64,000 bases of DNA, taken from NCBI GenBank assembly GCA_965214875.1, contig OZ243980.1, positions 3,410,001-3,474,000 of the forward strand. The letters are read 5' to 3'. The position numbers and the translations under genes are program-made. A model generated the notes under the pieces. The model did not search any database and had not been told where the DNA came from. It saw only the letters and a program-made list of their open reading frames with translations. This document shows, in pieces, positions 19,425 to 29,375 of the stretch. The number at the start of each line of letters is the position of its first letter. Within the stretch, counting starts at the first letter, position 1. This DNA comes from CBDAUN01 sp965214875 (GTDB taxonomy: Bacteria > Pseudomonadota > Gammaproteobacteria > Arenicellales > JAJDZL01).

Positions 19425-20126
19425 CGGCAATTTCCGATCTGCGAGCGGGCACGGTCGTGTAAAATGGATGGGTGCGGAAGTGCGCGGGCCGGCTTGCGGC
19501 AGTCCGTGCGCGGAACAACAGGCGACAAGACGGAGGAACTTATCCATGGCATCAAGTCTGGCGGTGCATGCCTACGACACGCTTTCGATTGCGAGGGGTC
19601 TCGAGCGGGACTACGCGTTCGGCAAAAAGCAGGCCGAGGGGATTGCGCGGACCATTCATGAGCATCTGGTCGCCAATGTCGCGACCAAGGACGATCTGGA
19701 GCATCTTCGCATCGAGCTGACGGGCAAGATTGCCGAGGTTCACAGCGAGCTGGACGGCAAGATCGCGGAGGTTCGCGTAGAGCTTGCGGAGGTTCGCGGC
19801 GAGATCGTTGCGCTAAACGGCAGGATTGATCGTCTGGAAGGCAGGATTGACAATCTCGGCAAGGCCTTGACGTTCCGGATGGGCGCGATGATTGCGACGG
19901 GGATAGGGCTGCTGGCGGCGCTGCAAGCCGTCATCGGGTGAACCCGGCGCTGTTCGGCTGTGCAAGGTGGAAAAACCAGCACCCCTTTTACCCGGATGGC
20001 AAATTGACGGGGTGCCGCAAGCGGTCGCGCCTTGAGATGCCTTTGCGTCGGAAAGGCGATTGGTTCTGTCGTTTTCGAGCCCCGACCAAGCGATGCTCGA
20101 TATCCAGGTTCGCTACTGTCCCGGCG
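19425..20126 (+). repeat. Left copy of a segmental duplication
   Basis: Upstream (TCTGCGAGC...CGTGTAAAATGG), coding and downstream sequence (to GGTTCGCTACT) align with 40868-41598. Both copies are in the same orientation about 21.4 kb apart, bracketing the cmr, CARF-HEPN and type I-G genes. Confidence 0.7.
19546..19941 (+). CDS. DUF1640-like coiled-coil membrane protein, copy 1
   Basis: A 131-residue protein. An N-terminal helix AYDTLSIARGLERDYAFGKKQAEGIA is followed by ATKDDLEHL, a heptad-rich coiled coil (about residues 50-105, with IAEVHSELDGKIAEV and GRIDRLEGRIDNL) and a C-terminal membrane span (MGAMIATGIGLLAALQAVIG). This is the plan of DUF1640/CCDC90-like bacterial proteins, whose function is unknown. 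GGAGG at 19532-19536 fixes the ATG at 19546. The gene sits between the array end and cmr1 and is duplicated at 40996-41358. Confidence 0.75.
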   Translation: MASSLAVHAYDTLSIARGLERDYAFGKKQAEGIARTIHEHLVANVATKDDLEHLRIELTGKIAEVHSELDGKIAEVRVELAEVRGEIVALNGRIDRLEGRIDNLGKALTFRMGAMIATGIGLLAALQAVIG

Positions 20127-20215
20127 TTGTTACTAACCTAAGCAATCGGATTTATTCAATACGATGTTGGGGCAGCAATAAGCGAAATTCGAAGAATTCG
20201 TGATGCCAGATTTCA

Positions 20216-21397
20216 TTGCGTCGCGATTCGGTCAGACCTCGATTTACAGATTTGAGAAACTTCAAGCACATCGAAGCACGCTTTAAGTTGGTTACCCCCT
20301 GTTTTTTAGGTGCTGGAAACTCCAATGCCGAACTGCGCCTCGCTTCAATAAAAGGCCTACTGCGCTTTTGGTGGCGTGCGTACATGCTCGCGACGTGCGT
20401 AGCAAAACACGGCGAGAGCGCTGCTATCGAGAGGATGAAGAAATACGAAGATTCTTTATTCGGTTCGCCCGACGCTGGGCAAAGTCCAATGGTAATGAAG
20501 CTTGATGCGCAGAAGCCTTCAAAAATTCCCGAAAGTAGAACCTCTCTGACAGATTCCAAAGGCAACATCGTTGGATTAGGCACACGGTATCTAGGCTATG
20601 GCGTACTGGACGCAGCGGGAAAATTGAACCGGCCATGCCTAACCCCTCCTTTGGAGTTCGTGCTTCGAATAAGCGCGAAAGATGAGTTGTGCTTAGACAG
20701 AATTACTCCGGCGTTGCACCTGCTTGGCCTTTCAGGCGGCCTCGGGGCACGCGCACGCAAGGGATTTGGCAGTCTTAACCTGATTTCATTGCAAGGCGAT
20801 GGAATCGAAGACTGGCACGAGCCCAAGACAATTCAAGACTACCGATGCAAACTAACTTCATTGCTCAACGATGCAATGAACTGTAATAGTGAACCAGAGT
20901 TCAGTGCCTTCTCATCACATTCGCGCATAGACCTCTTGAGGTTTGAGAGCAACTCCGCCACAGAGGTTCTCGATCAATACGGCTGCGCGATGGTGCGCTA
21001 CCGAAGCTGGGGAAGAAATGGGCAGGTATTGAAAAACGAGCCATCACGATGCCAATTCCCAGATGACCACGACTGGATGAAAGGCAAGAAAGTTGAACCA
21101 GGCTTTCACCCGCGCAGAGCCATGTTCGGCCTGCCTCATAACTATGGAAGAGGTATAGAGGTGAAAGCTAGATCTCGCAACCGGCGCGCCAGTCCGCTCT
21201 TCTTTCACATTCATAATATATCCGGAAAATATGTCGGCATTTCACTTCTATTGCGCTCCCAATTTTTGCCCAAAGGCGAACAAATCCAGCTGAGCAACAG
21301 AAGAAATAGACAACATGTATCCGTAAAGCCAGACTGGAGTGTGCTGACGGATTTCATTGATGAGAACAGCAAGGAGAAGATTTGGCCAAATGATTGA
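20216..21397 (+). CDS. cmr1: Cmr1, type III-B RAMP subunit (Cas7 group)
   Basis: The protein has about 393 residues and opens with the Cmr1 hallmark HIEARFKLVTPCFLGAG, then ASIKGLLRFWWRA (RAMP SLKG-type loop) and the glycine-rich GGLGARARKGFGSL. Cmr1 caps the Cmr complex near the crRNA 3' end and helps recognise target RNA. The start is taken as TTG at 20216 because a stop lies five codons upstream and no ATG precedes the conserved region; it is the least certain start in the operon. It overlaps cmr2 by 8 nt. Confidence 0.9.
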   Translation: MRRDSVRPRFTDLRNFKHIEARFKLVTPCFLGAGNSNAELRLASIKGLLRFWWRAYMLATCVAKHGESAAIERMKKYEDSLFGSPDAGQSPMVMKLDAQKPSKIPESRTSLTDSKGNIVGLGTRYLGYGVLDAAGKLNRPCLTPPLEFVLRISAKDELCLDRITPALHLLGLSGGLGARARKGFGSLNLISLQGDGIEDWHEPKTIQDYRCKLTSLLNDAMNCNSEPEFSAFSSHSRIDLLRFESNSATEVLDQYGCAMVRYRSWGRNGQVLKNEPSRCQFPDDHDWMKGKKVEPGFHPRRAMFGLPHNYGRGIEVKARSRNRRASPLFFHIHNISGKYVGISLLLRSQFLPKGEQIQLSNRRNRQHVSVKPDWSVLTDFIDENSKEKIWPND

Positions 21398-23330
21398 CCA
21401 TGTCGTGCATATCTCGCTTGGACCGGTGCAAAGCTTCATCGCGCAAGCGCGGCGCACGCGCGACTTGTGGGCTGGTTCATTTCTGCTTTCATGGATGACT
21501 GGGCAGTTGATGGCTACGGTGCTTCATCAGGGCGGTCGGATAATATTTCCAAAGGTGGGAGACTATTCGGTCCCCGAAGATCCCATGCTCGCCGCGATTT
21601 TGGGAAAGCCGGTGAGCGGACACGAAAACCCTCGAATCGGCACACTGCCCAATCGGTTTAAAGCTATAGTCGAAGACGAATTCAATCCCGAAACCGTTGC
21701 CAATGAAATGCAACAGAAGTGGTTAGAGCTGGCCGAAGCTGTGTGGCAAAGTTTCGTCGCAAAAGCATCCGCCGAAGGACGTGAAACCCGCGCAATCTGG
21801 GAGCGCCAAATTGATGGATTCTGGGACATTCAATGGGTCATGGGTGCCGACCCCGCGGATGGCAGCGATGCCGTTTGGCTTGACCTGCGAAAGAACTGCC
21901 GATCTCACTGGCCGCCACCGGAAGGCGGCGACCACTGCACGACCATGAGCGAATGGCAGGAGTTGTCTGGTTATTCTCATTGTGGAGAAAAACGGCAACA
22001 ACAAGAGTTCTGGAGCAAACTGCGCTGCAAAACTGGGCGGCTTGATTTACGTGAAGATGAGCGTCTTTGCTCGATCGCGCTAATCAAGCGTTTGTTTCCG
22101 AAGCTCGAAGATCATGATCAAGACCGAATTATCGGATGGCGCATTGGCACCGTGAACTGGCCATCGACAGCCTATATGGCCACTGTGCCTTGGCTGATGC
22201 ATGTGGCCGCCGATCCACAACATCGCAAAGCGTTGGAAAACTACGTTCAAGTTATTCGAGAAACTCTCGACTCGAATACCTTCATCAAGCTTTGCGGCGA
22301 GAGCGCAGTAAAGTTGCCAGGCCTGCGACCGCTAGGCGAAAGTGCCAATCTAGATGGCAACATGTTTCTCGATACTGCGTTAGCAAATCAGCAGGCAACG
22401 CCGCTGAATGACCAAGATGTTCCGCATGCAGAGGGAGTTTGCGATGCCGCACTTCGCGAGAATTTGCGAGAATCGCTGGCAAAAGCCGTGAAAATAGTCA
22501 ATGGCTCGGCGCAATCGTTCTATGCGTATTTGCTGCTGGACGGCGACCGTCTGGGAAAACTGCTGAGTGAGCACGATCAAGAAACTGTATCGAGTGCATT
22601 AGAGCGTTTCGTCAAAGAAGTGCCTAACGCCATCCTTAAGCATAACGGCGTAACCGTGTACGCCGGTGGAGACGATGTTCTGGCAATGCTGCCGGTCAAC
22701 AGCGCCATAGAATGCGCGATCGAATTGCGCGAGCACTATGGATCCAGCTTTGCCCGTAGCCCTGCGGTTGAAGCCGAAGCGATGCTGGAACAGGCAACGG
22801 CATCATGCGCGATCGTCTTCACCCACTTTCGCAACCCGTTACGTGATGTTATAGCCCTTGCTCACCGAGAACTAGACCACACCGCCAAGACCCGCAATGG
22901 CCGCAACTCTCTGGCGGTCACGGTTATGAACGCAGGAGGAGTCAACCACCGATGGGTCGGAAAATTCGGCAATTTGCCGAATGCACTGTTGTCGCTTCGT
23001 GATGCGGTCGCGAGCGACTCAGTTTATTCAACGAATTTCTTCTATCGCTTGCGCGAACGCTATGCAAGAATGATCGCAGATGCTGATAAGTTCAACCCAA
23101 ACGATCTCCGCGATATCATTCTTGCAGAGTACAAAAATGGAGAAGTTTCTCGTGACGACTTAAATCAAAAGCTCGCCGAGGATGCTGTCGACACCCTGCT
23201 TGAAGCCTGTCATAATCAGCAAGGCAAGTATGCAGAGGACAACAGCACGACTTTTCAGCTTGATGCCGCATTTATCTCACTGTTTCTAGCTCAGCAGAAT
23301 AGTTTTTCACGAACCGGGAAACAGACATGA
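21390..23330 (+). CDS. cas10: Cmr2/Cas10, type III-B signalling subunit
   Basis: A 646-residue protein. The N-terminal palm begins at once with ISLGPVQSFIAQARRTRDLW, so no HD nuclease domain is present. A Cys/His-rich insert around residues 180-230 is a probable zinc site. The cyclase palm has LLDGDRLGKLL and VYAGGDDVLAMLP with the intact GGDD motif for cyclic oligoadenylate synthesis. The complex should therefore signal through cOA but probably lacks Cas10 DNase activity. The ATG at 21390 follows AAGGAG and overlaps the cmr1 stop (ATGATTGA), so the longer frame start is rejected. Confidence 0.92.
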   Translation: MIDHVVHISLGPVQSFIAQARRTRDLWAGSFLLSWMTGQLMATVLHQGGRIIFPKVGDYSVPEDPMLAAILGKPVSGHENPRIGTLPNRFKAIVEDEFNPETVANEMQQKWLELAEAVWQSFVAKASAEGRETRAIWERQIDGFWDIQWVMGADPADGSDAVWLDLRKNCRSHWPPPEGGDHCTTMSEWQELSGYSHCGEKRQQQEFWSKLRCKTGRLDLREDERLCSIALIKRLFPKLEDHDQDRIIGWRIGTVNWPSTAYMATVPWLMHVAADPQHRKALENYVQVIRETLDSNTFIKLCGESAVKLPGLRPLGESANLDGNMFLDTALANQQATPLNDQDVPHAEGVCDAALRENLRESLAKAVKIVNGSAQSFYAYLLLDGDRLGKLLSEHDQETVSSALERFVKEVPNAILKHNGVTVYAGGDDVLAMLPVNSAIECAIELREHYGSSFARSPAVEAEAMLEQATASCAIVFTHFRNPLRDVIALAHRELDHTAKTRNGRNSLAVTVMNAGGVNHRWVGKFGNLPNALLSLRDAVASDSVYSTNFFYRLRERYARMIADADKFNPNDLRDIILAEYKNGEVSRDDLNQKLAEDAVDTLLEACHNQQGKYAEDNSTTFQLDAAFISLFLAQQNSFSRTGKQT

Positions 23331-24454
23331 CAGTGATCCATTTTGAACCGTTGGACACGCTATTCTTCCGTGATGGTCGTCCATACAATCGTGGAGAACA
23401 AAACCAATCGGGAGTAGCGAGTTTGTTTCCACCGGCGCCATCAGTTCTTGTCGGCGCGGTCCGTGCAGCATGCGCACGCATCATGGGGTGGCAACACGGC
23501 ACTTGGAACGAGAGAATATCAGCATGTCTTGGGAACGGCAATGACCTCGGCCCGCTATGCTTTCGCGGCCCGCTGTTGATGCATCGAGGCGAAGCCGTTT
23601 ATCCTGCTCCCGCAAATCTAGTGGCCAGCCTGCCGCAAACTACAAAATCCACTCCGAATGTTTCAACCCTGCTTTCCCCAAGTAAGGCAGGAATAACCTG
23701 CGATTTAGGAAGCAATGCGCAACTTCCCGTCATGGGCCGTGCTATCGAGGGCGCGAAACTGCTTGGCGATGAGGGTTGGTGGATAACGAAACGAGGCTTG
23801 GAGATGTTGCTCGAAAGTCGACCGCCCGACTCCGGCACTCTCATCCACAACCGCAAACTGTGGCAAATGGAAGCACGTGTCGGCAATATAAGATCCGAGG
23901 AAACGCGAACTACAGACGAAGGGGCTTTGTACTCACCGAGCCATGTGCGATTATGTCGCGGATCATTGTTAGCAGTGGAGGTCGACGGGCTACCAAACGA
24001 ATGCGTCGATGCATTGCCTGGCCAACCATCGCCGGTAGGCGGCGAAGCTCGCGCATGCTGGCTGCGCCCTACATCAGACACGCTCCCTATGCCCAATCCC
24101 GTCGCGCTCCTGGCCGACGGCGACCGGCTCCGCTATACTGTTATCGTTGTTACCCCTGCTGACACCAAAACTCCTCCAAGACTCGGCGAGGAGTTTTTTG
24201 CAGGATTGCCTGGTCGGATCATTAGCGCATGTCTCCCCCGCCCGGCCCTTATCGGCGGTTGGGATTCGCAAACGATGCAACCGATCGCTGTGCGCCCACA
24301 TTTGCCTGTTGGCAGTGTGCTGTACCTCGAAACAACGAAAGACAAGGTTGGCGCAGTCGAGGCTTTGCATGGTTCCAGCATTGGTCACCGAACCGAGTGG
24401 GGGTTCGGAGTGATTGCAGTTGGACGATGGAATTATGAACCTGACCAGACTTAA
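23327..24454 (+). CDS. cmr3: Cmr3, type III-B RAMP subunit (Cas5 group)
   Basis: A 375-residue protein with the Cmr3 start FEPLDTLFFRDGRPYNRGE, followed by SLFPPAPSVLVGAVRAA and a C-terminal RTEWGFGVIAVGRW glycine loop. Cmr3 pairs with Cas10 at the base of the complex and binds the crRNA 5' tag. Its ATG overlaps the cmr2 stop by 4 nt (ATGA). Confidence 0.93.
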   Translation: MTVIHFEPLDTLFFRDGRPYNRGEQNQSGVASLFPPAPSVLVGAVRAACARIMGWQHGTWNERISACLGNGNDLGPLCFRGPLLMHRGEAVYPAPANLVASLPQTTKSTPNVSTLLSPSKAGITCDLGSNAQLPVMGRAIEGAKLLGDEGWWITKRGLEMLLESRPPDSGTLIHNRKLWQMEARVGNIRSEETRTTDEGALYSPSHVRLCRGSLLAVEVDGLPNECVDALPGQPSPVGGEARACWLRPTSDTLPMPNPVALLADGDRLRYTVIVVTPADTKTPPRLGEEFFAGLPGRIISACLPRPALIGGWDSQTMQPIAVRPHLPVGSVLYLETTKDKVGAVEALHGSSIGHRTEWGFGVIAVGRWNYEPDQT

Positions 24455-24466
24455 GGAGCAAATGCA

Positions 24467-25309
24467 ATGAATCATGCGATTCTCGGCCTTCTTGCCGAAA
24501 CATTCATTCATCCAGGTGCCGGTCAGAGCGGAGGCGTGATTGATTTGCCGGTAGCACGCGAATCTGCTACTGACTACCCATACATTGCTGGTTCCAGCTT
24601 GAAAGGCGCACTTGCAGATGCGGCAAGGCAAGACCTGCATGAAGACGAGACAAGCCGATTATTCGGCAAGCCAGATCACGCCGGCTTGTTGCTAGTATCA
24701 GATGCACGCTTGTTGCTGCTGCCGGTACGCAGTCTGATGGGAGCCTACCGTTGGGTAACCTGCCCTCATCTTCTGGAACGTTTAGCGCGCGATAGTCGAC
24801 GTGCAAACCACCTCGCAGCACCAAACGCAATCCCCTCAATTGAACCGTATCATTATGTTAGCCCGTTGGATTCATCGGATGACGAAAAACTCTATCTGGA
24901 GGAAAGGAGTTTTTTAGCGATGAAGAATCACGCTTGGGCGCAGGACAATGCCGAACAATGGATCAACACGATGATTAGCCTCATTTCCGACCCATCTGCG
25001 GGCAAACGCTTGCGGCAGCGACTGGTGGTGATAAACGATGACGATTTTTGCTGGTTTTGCCGCAATGGTCTAGCTGTTCATGCGCGCAATGTCCTCAATC
25101 AACACAAGCAAAGTGAAAACCTCTGGTATGAGGAAACGCTGCCGCCCGATACGCTCATGTATTCCGTTTTAGCAGAAAGGAATCCCGGCCACGGCACCTT
25201 ATCGGCAATTCAGACAATTTTCGAGAAACGGCCATATCTGCAGGTCGGCGGAAACGAAACGGTCGGCCAAGGATGGTTCGCAGTTGCATGGAACAACGCA
25301 GAACGATGA
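24467..25309 (+). CDS. cmr4: Cmr4, backbone RNase (Cas7 group)
   Basis: A 280-residue protein. Its start GLLAETFIHPGAGQSGGVID places the catalytic aspartate at D26, as in characterised Cmr4 proteins. YIAGSSLKGALAD and the closing GNETVGQGWFAV loop are also present. Several Cmr4 copies form the filament and cut target RNA every 6 nt. The catalytic residue is conserved, so RNA cleavage is expected. The ATG of cmr5 overlaps its stop (ATGA). Confidence 0.93.
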   Translation: MNHAILGLLAETFIHPGAGQSGGVIDLPVARESATDYPYIAGSSLKGALADAARQDLHEDETSRLFGKPDHAGLLLVSDARLLLLPVRSLMGAYRWVTCPHLLERLARDSRRANHLAAPNAIPSIEPYHYVSPLDSSDDEKLYLEERSFLAMKNHAWAQDNAEQWINTMISLISDPSAGKRLRQRLVVINDDDFCWFCRNGLAVHARNVLNQHKQSENLWYEETLPPDTLMYSVLAERNPGHGTLSAIQTIFEKRPYLQVGGNETVGQGWFAVAWNNAER

Positions 25310-25716
25310 ACACTCAAAACCTTGATCAGCGCCGAGCGGCGCACGCAATGAATCGCGTCAAGAAGTGGAAAAATAGCCAGAGGCAGTCTGATTATCTGAG
25401 CTATGTCAAAGCACTGCCGGCATCAATTTTACAGAACGGACTGGGGCAGGCATTCGCTACCCTGCTCGCAGCGACCAATCCGAGCGACGATGAAGATCCG
25501 CATTTTGGACTGTGCAATGACTTGCAAGATTGGCTGTGTCGAGATGATTCCGATGCGCCGTATCCTAAAGCGACCGGAGTACTGGAAGCTATTACGACCA
25601 TGGATCAAAATCGATATCTGTGCGCCCAAGCTGAGGCGCTGCTCTATTTGGGCTGGCTTAAGCGGTTTGCGGCAGCGTTTCTAAGTGCGAGATCTCAAGA
25701 TAAAACCAATGGTTGA
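25306..25716 (+). CDS. cmr5: Cmr5, small helical subunit (Cas11 group)
   Basis: A 136-residue all-helical protein (NLDQRRAAHAMNRVKKW at the start, then SYVKALPASILQNGLGQAF). This is the usual Cmr5 layout and length. It lines the target RNA opposite the Cmr4 filament. The ATG at 25306 sits in the ATGA overlap with cmr4; the upstream in-frame start would lie inside cmr4 and is rejected. Confidence 0.9.
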   Translation: MNTQNLDQRRAAHAMNRVKKWKNSQRQSDYLSYVKALPASILQNGLGQAFATLLAATNPSDDEDPHFGLCNDLQDWLCRDDSDAPYPKATGVLEAITTMDQNRYLCAQAEALLYLGWLKRFAAAFLSARSQDKTNG

Positions 25717-26674
25717 CCGCCCCCTTTATAAGGATGCGGATATTCCTGGAATGCCGCCAAGTTGCAACGCTGGACTTTGGTACGACAAATTCTGCGAATG
25801 GAAGGACATTTCGACTACCCGACCAAGAATCGAAAAACAGAAATGGATTTCAGCGATTTGCAACAACCCTTGTGGAAATCATGACGAGTTGCAACTGCAA
25901 TCGGAACGTCTACAAAACATGATTGAATGTCTAAACGGTCGATATATCGATTTGCAGACAGCTGGGCCTTTTGTCACTGGCCTAGGCCGGAACCATCCGG
26001 TAGAGAACGGCTTTCTCTGGCATCACACACTTGGAGTCCCCTACCTTCCCGGTACGTCGGTAAAAGGTATGGTGGGCGCATGGGCAAAGCAGTGGGAACG
26101 AGAGCAAGAACTAGTCTGGGAATCTATTCTCGGAGCACAGCAGCAGGTGGGTGATACGATATTCTTTGACGTTTTGCCCACAAAACCTGTTCAGCTAGTG
26201 ACAGACGTTATGACCCCGCACTATGGAGAATACTATCAAAACGTCAAACCGCCTGGCGACTGGATCGATCCTAATCCGATTCCATTTCTAGCGGTAGGAA
26301 GTGGCGCGACGTTTCGATTTGCTGTAGCCCCTCGACGATCTTCGGAGATCGATCATAGTCATTGCGAAACCGCATGCCGCTGGCTGATCGATGCATTGGA
26401 TTGGATCGGTGCCGGTGCAAAGACCGCCGTCGGATACGGTCGCTTCGAGGAAACGCCGCCCGCAGCACCTCGCCCTCTTGAAAAGGACATGGCAATAGAA
26501 GCAACCCTGTACCTCGACAAGAAAAATCGCTGGTGCGGGCGTACCGCAGACGGGCGGTCTGGCACCATATTCGGAGAGAAACCGGACGACGCTCTCACCG
26601 ATGAAACATATACGCTTTACGTGCGCGTTCCACCGCCACAGTTGCAATTCACGTGGACGATCAAGAAAAAGTAA
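25709..26674 (+). CDS. cmr6: Cmr6, type III-B RAMP subunit (Cas7 group)
   Basis: The protein has about 321 residues. The RAMP core contains TAGPFVTGLGRNHPVENGF, LPGTSVKGMVGAW and the glycine loop GAGAKTAVGYGRF. Cmr6 joins Cmr1 at the head of the complex. I prefer the ATG at 25709, which overlaps the cmr5 stop by 8 nt just as cmr2 overlaps cmr1. A GTG at 25685 is an alternative. A C-terminal extension after about residue 255 is an OB-like tail of unclear role. Confidence 0.9.
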   Translation: MVDRPLYKDADIPGMPPSCNAGLWYDKFCEWKDISTTRPRIEKQKWISAICNNPCGNHDELQLQSERLQNMIECLNGRYIDLQTAGPFVTGLGRNHPVENGFLWHHTLGVPYLPGTSVKGMVGAWAKQWEREQELVWESILGAQQQVGDTIFFDVLPTKPVQLVTDVMTPHYGEYYQNVKPPGDWIDPNPIPFLAVGSGATFRFAVAPRRSSEIDHSHCETACRWLIDALDWIGAGAKTAVGYGRFEETPPAAPRPLEKDMAIEATLYLDKKNRWCGRTADGRSGTIFGEKPDDALTDETYTLYVRVPPPQLQFTWTIKKK

Positions 26675-26745
26675 CCATCAAACAACCGATGACCACCTCA
26701 TCGAGTTCGTAATCATGTTCACCGATACCAGTATTACAGATTGAA

Positions 26746-28035
26746 ATGTCGAAAAACGAACCCGACAAGTTTTTTCTGATCTTAACGGTGGGCAATAGCG
26801 CGGAACCTATCGTTAAGTCTATCCGCGAATGGAAGCCGGAAAAGGTTTGCTTCGTGCAGTCTTCCGATTCGCGGAAAACAATCGACGAAGTGTTGAGACC
26901 GCTGGACAGCCAGGACTACAACCTGCGTGAAGGACAGTACGAGCTCATAGAAATAACCGATCATGAGGATTTTTCTGCTTGCGCCTCGCAGATGCGCAGT
27001 GAATTGGCAGGCCGTGTTCTTGAATGGCATAAACGCAGTGAAAATCATAAGTGCGTAGCCGATTTTACCGGCGGAACCAAGTGTATGAGTGCGGCCTTAG
27101 CGTTGGTCGCGCGGCCGTGGCCAAACGTTTGTTTCTCTTACGTGGGAGGCAAACGGAGGTGTGATGGTCGCGGAATTGTAATCGACGGTAAGGAGAAAGT
27201 GGTTCGCCGAGTTAATCCTTGGCAAGCACTCGGCTATCAGGTAATTGAGGATGCCATTGCTGCGTTCAACTGCCACGCCTATGGATGGGGAGCCGAACAG
27301 TTGGATCGTGCGAAGCGCAACACCGGTCCGTCAACAAGTAAAGAGTTAAACGCTATATCCATGCTCTTTCGGGGGTATGAACTCTGGGATCGTTTGGAAT
27401 ATTCAAACGCTTGCAAAAAGTTCGAGGAATGCCGGAAAAATATTAACGATCTCGCCGTCACTGTGCCCAACATTCCGACACCTTGGTTTCAAATGCAAAT
27501 AGAACATGCAATAGCACGACTAGAGGAGCTAAAGCAAAATTCCGACCGTCCAACCGACGCGCTCCTCGAGGATTTAATTGCTAATGCTGGCAGACGGCGG
27601 GAAGAAAATCGCCATATTGATGCCGTCGCTCGCCTTTACCGTGCCGTCGAAGTGGCGGCTCAACTTCGTTTGCGGGAGCATTTCGAGATTGACACCGGCA
27701 ATATCTCAGAGAGTGACCTTCCAGAATCTATGCGCGAACGTTTTGAACATCAACCCGCTGGCAAGAAACTGACGCTGGGTCTACAAGATGCCTACAAATT
27801 ATTGTTGTCTAAGGGAGATGATTTAGGCGTGGACTTCAACGAGAGGAACTGGAACGACGAATTAAAGTCTCCGCTGTCGGAACGAAACAAGTCTATTGCG
27901 GGACATGGCTTCGAACCTGTATCGAAGAAAGTATCAGACGAGCTGTGGCGCGGCGTTTTGTCCCTGACCGGAATTAGCCATGATCATATTAATGATCTGC
28001 AATTTCCCAAGTTTGATGGGCATCAGGGAAAATGA
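26746..28035 (+). CDS. CARF-HEPN ribonuclease, TIGR02710 (Cas02710) family
   Basis: A 429-residue protein. Residues about 8-155 form a CARF-type Rossmann fold (FFLILTVGNSAEPIVKSI, then VADFTGGTKCMSAALAL). A helical linker follows, then a HEPN domain with the RNase signature R380-N-x5-H387 (ERNKSIAGHGF). In type III immunity such proteins are activated by cyclic oligoadenylates made by Cas10 and degrade RNA indiscriminately. It is the last gene of the cmr block, 71 bp after cmr6, on the same strand. This completes a Cas10-cOA-RNase circuit. Family membership is strong; ring size and substrate are unknown. Confidence 0.88.
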   Translation: MSKNEPDKFFLILTVGNSAEPIVKSIREWKPEKVCFVQSSDSRKTIDEVLRPLDSQDYNLREGQYELIEITDHEDFSACASQMRSELAGRVLEWHKRSENHKCVADFTGGTKCMSAALALVARPWPNVCFSYVGGKRRCDGRGIVIDGKEKVVRRVNPWQALGYQVIEDAIAAFNCHAYGWGAEQLDRAKRNTGPSTSKELNAISMLFRGYELWDRLEYSNACKKFEECRKNINDLAVTVPNIPTPWFQMQIEHAIARLEELKQNSDRPTDALLEDLIANAGRRREENRHIDAVARLYRAVEVAAQLRLREHFEIDTGNISESDLPESMRERFEHQPAGKKLTLGLQDAYKLLLSKGDDLGVDFNERNWNDELKSPLSERNKSIAGHGFEPVSKKVSDELWRGVLSLTGISHDHINDLQFPKFDGHQGK

Positions 28036-28038
28036 CTA

Positions 28039-28061
28039 GTGTCCGGGGTCAGATACATGTG
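28039..28061 (+). repeat. Dispersed GTGTCCGGGGTCAGATACATG element, copy 2
   Basis: GTGTCCGGGGTCAGATACAT is identical to the start of the copy at 61461-61494. It lies 3 bp after the CARF-HEPN stop and directly in front of a decayed gene. Confidence 0.55.
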
Positions 28062-28648
28062 GCGTCAATTCGAGCTGCCTATCGTGATGACCGTGGTGTT
28101 CCAGGGAGTGTCGAAGAATCGGAACTCAGTTCGGTTCTCCGAACAATTCGCCAAGCACTTCTCGGCGTAGGACCTTGAGACCCTTTCGCGCCATGTCTTC
28201 GGGTTCGAAAGTCCGGCGATCAGCGTGGACCGTATCGACCACGAGCGTTTGGCATCAGGCAGCATGATTGACGCGCCAATTCGGGCGATGGCCAAGGTGC
28301 GCAGGTTTAAGGCAGAAGATTTGCAACATATGCTGACGCGCATCCGGCATGCGCCGAAAGGGGACCGGGTAAGGATGTTCGCCTTGGTATTCGGGTATAT
28401 TAGCGATTGCAATGCACATATCAGGCCTGAGCACATTCTGGGCTTGCAGACCGAAACGAAGGAGGAGTAGCAAATGATACAGTCAGCGGTAGATTGTTTT
28501 CGCGAAGAGGGCCCGGCAAGAGAGAAGCATGGAAGTTGCGACGAGGATGCTGAAAAAGGGCATATCGTCGGCGGACATTGTCGAGGCCACTGATCTTAGC
28601 AAGAGACAGATTGAGACGCTGCGCCGCAAGATAAACGGCGCAGCGTGA
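28057..28648 (+). pseudogene. Decayed Rpn/PD-(D/E)XK-2-like gene
   Basis: A plus-strand frame starting MWRQFELPIVMTVVF has an in-frame TAG at 28168-28170, then continues (SVDRIDHERLASG...) to 28470. In another frame, codons 28529-28648 encode MEVATRMLKKGISSADIV and end with a KRQIETLRRK helix. This ending resembles the C-terminal helix-turn-helix tail of Rpn/YhgA-type recombination-promoting nucleases. The catalytic domain was not recognised, so the family call is tentative. One stop and at least one frameshift make it non-functional. Confidence 0.45.
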
Positions 28649-29375
28649 AGCTAACCGTTAGCAAGCCGCTTGGAAATCTGTAGCCCGACCGGGTTTACAC
28701 AAACCTTTTGACTCAAATGGCTCTTCAACGGATGTCCCGTCTGTCCGCCGTTTGGCCGCTACACCTAGCCACATGAAGCTTGGCCACGTGTTGAGCTTGC
28801 ACCTCAGCTGATATCAGGCGGCGATGCGATTGACCGGCTCGTTTCTTCATCGTCGGGCAATTCCAGCAGGTGGCACTCACGGTGAGCAATTGATTTGGTG
28901 AAAGTCTCATGGTGCAATTTTTCCGCTATTTTGCAGCTTCCCTGATGTGCCGATTAGGGAAGTTGCAGCGGATAAACGATTCCTGCCCACACTTAAGGCG
29001 ATCTTATTTGCCTGAACGATTCCGGCAAATCATCGGAAGCGACCTTTCGAATCACTGCTTTCATATTGGAATACTGGTCCGTGTTGCAAGAGTCAAAATT
29101 CGAAGAGAGTTTCAAAACTTTGACAAACTTTCAACCGTTTAACTGGCAGAAGCGATTATTTGTCTAATGGTTGGCGAAAGGGCGGCCGCCATCATTCGCT
29201 GACCAACGATGGTAACAGACTGCTTAAATTGATGCCTATTCATGCGACCGAGAGACTTTCGGTTTCATGAAAACAGAATCTGTGCCTAAGCTACGCTCTA
29301 CAAGCCGGTAATCACTGATTCTGGAGAACACTCCATCCGCCACCGCTAAGTTTGCGGCTCCAAAAGGAAGTTCAC
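28649..29375. other. Non-coding gap between convergent cas operons
   Basis: Short frames only. A 61-codon minus-strand frame (28725-28910) with a CWNC motif is not recognised and has no ribosome site I trust. No repeat units of the array are present. Confidence 0.5.

Noticed and set aside
20783..20805. 15-nt match (ATTGCAAGGCGATGG) between cmr1 and the spacer at 16352-16388, suggesting self-targeting
   Set aside because: A 15-nt match is expected by chance at this array size and window length; the rest of the spacer does not match.
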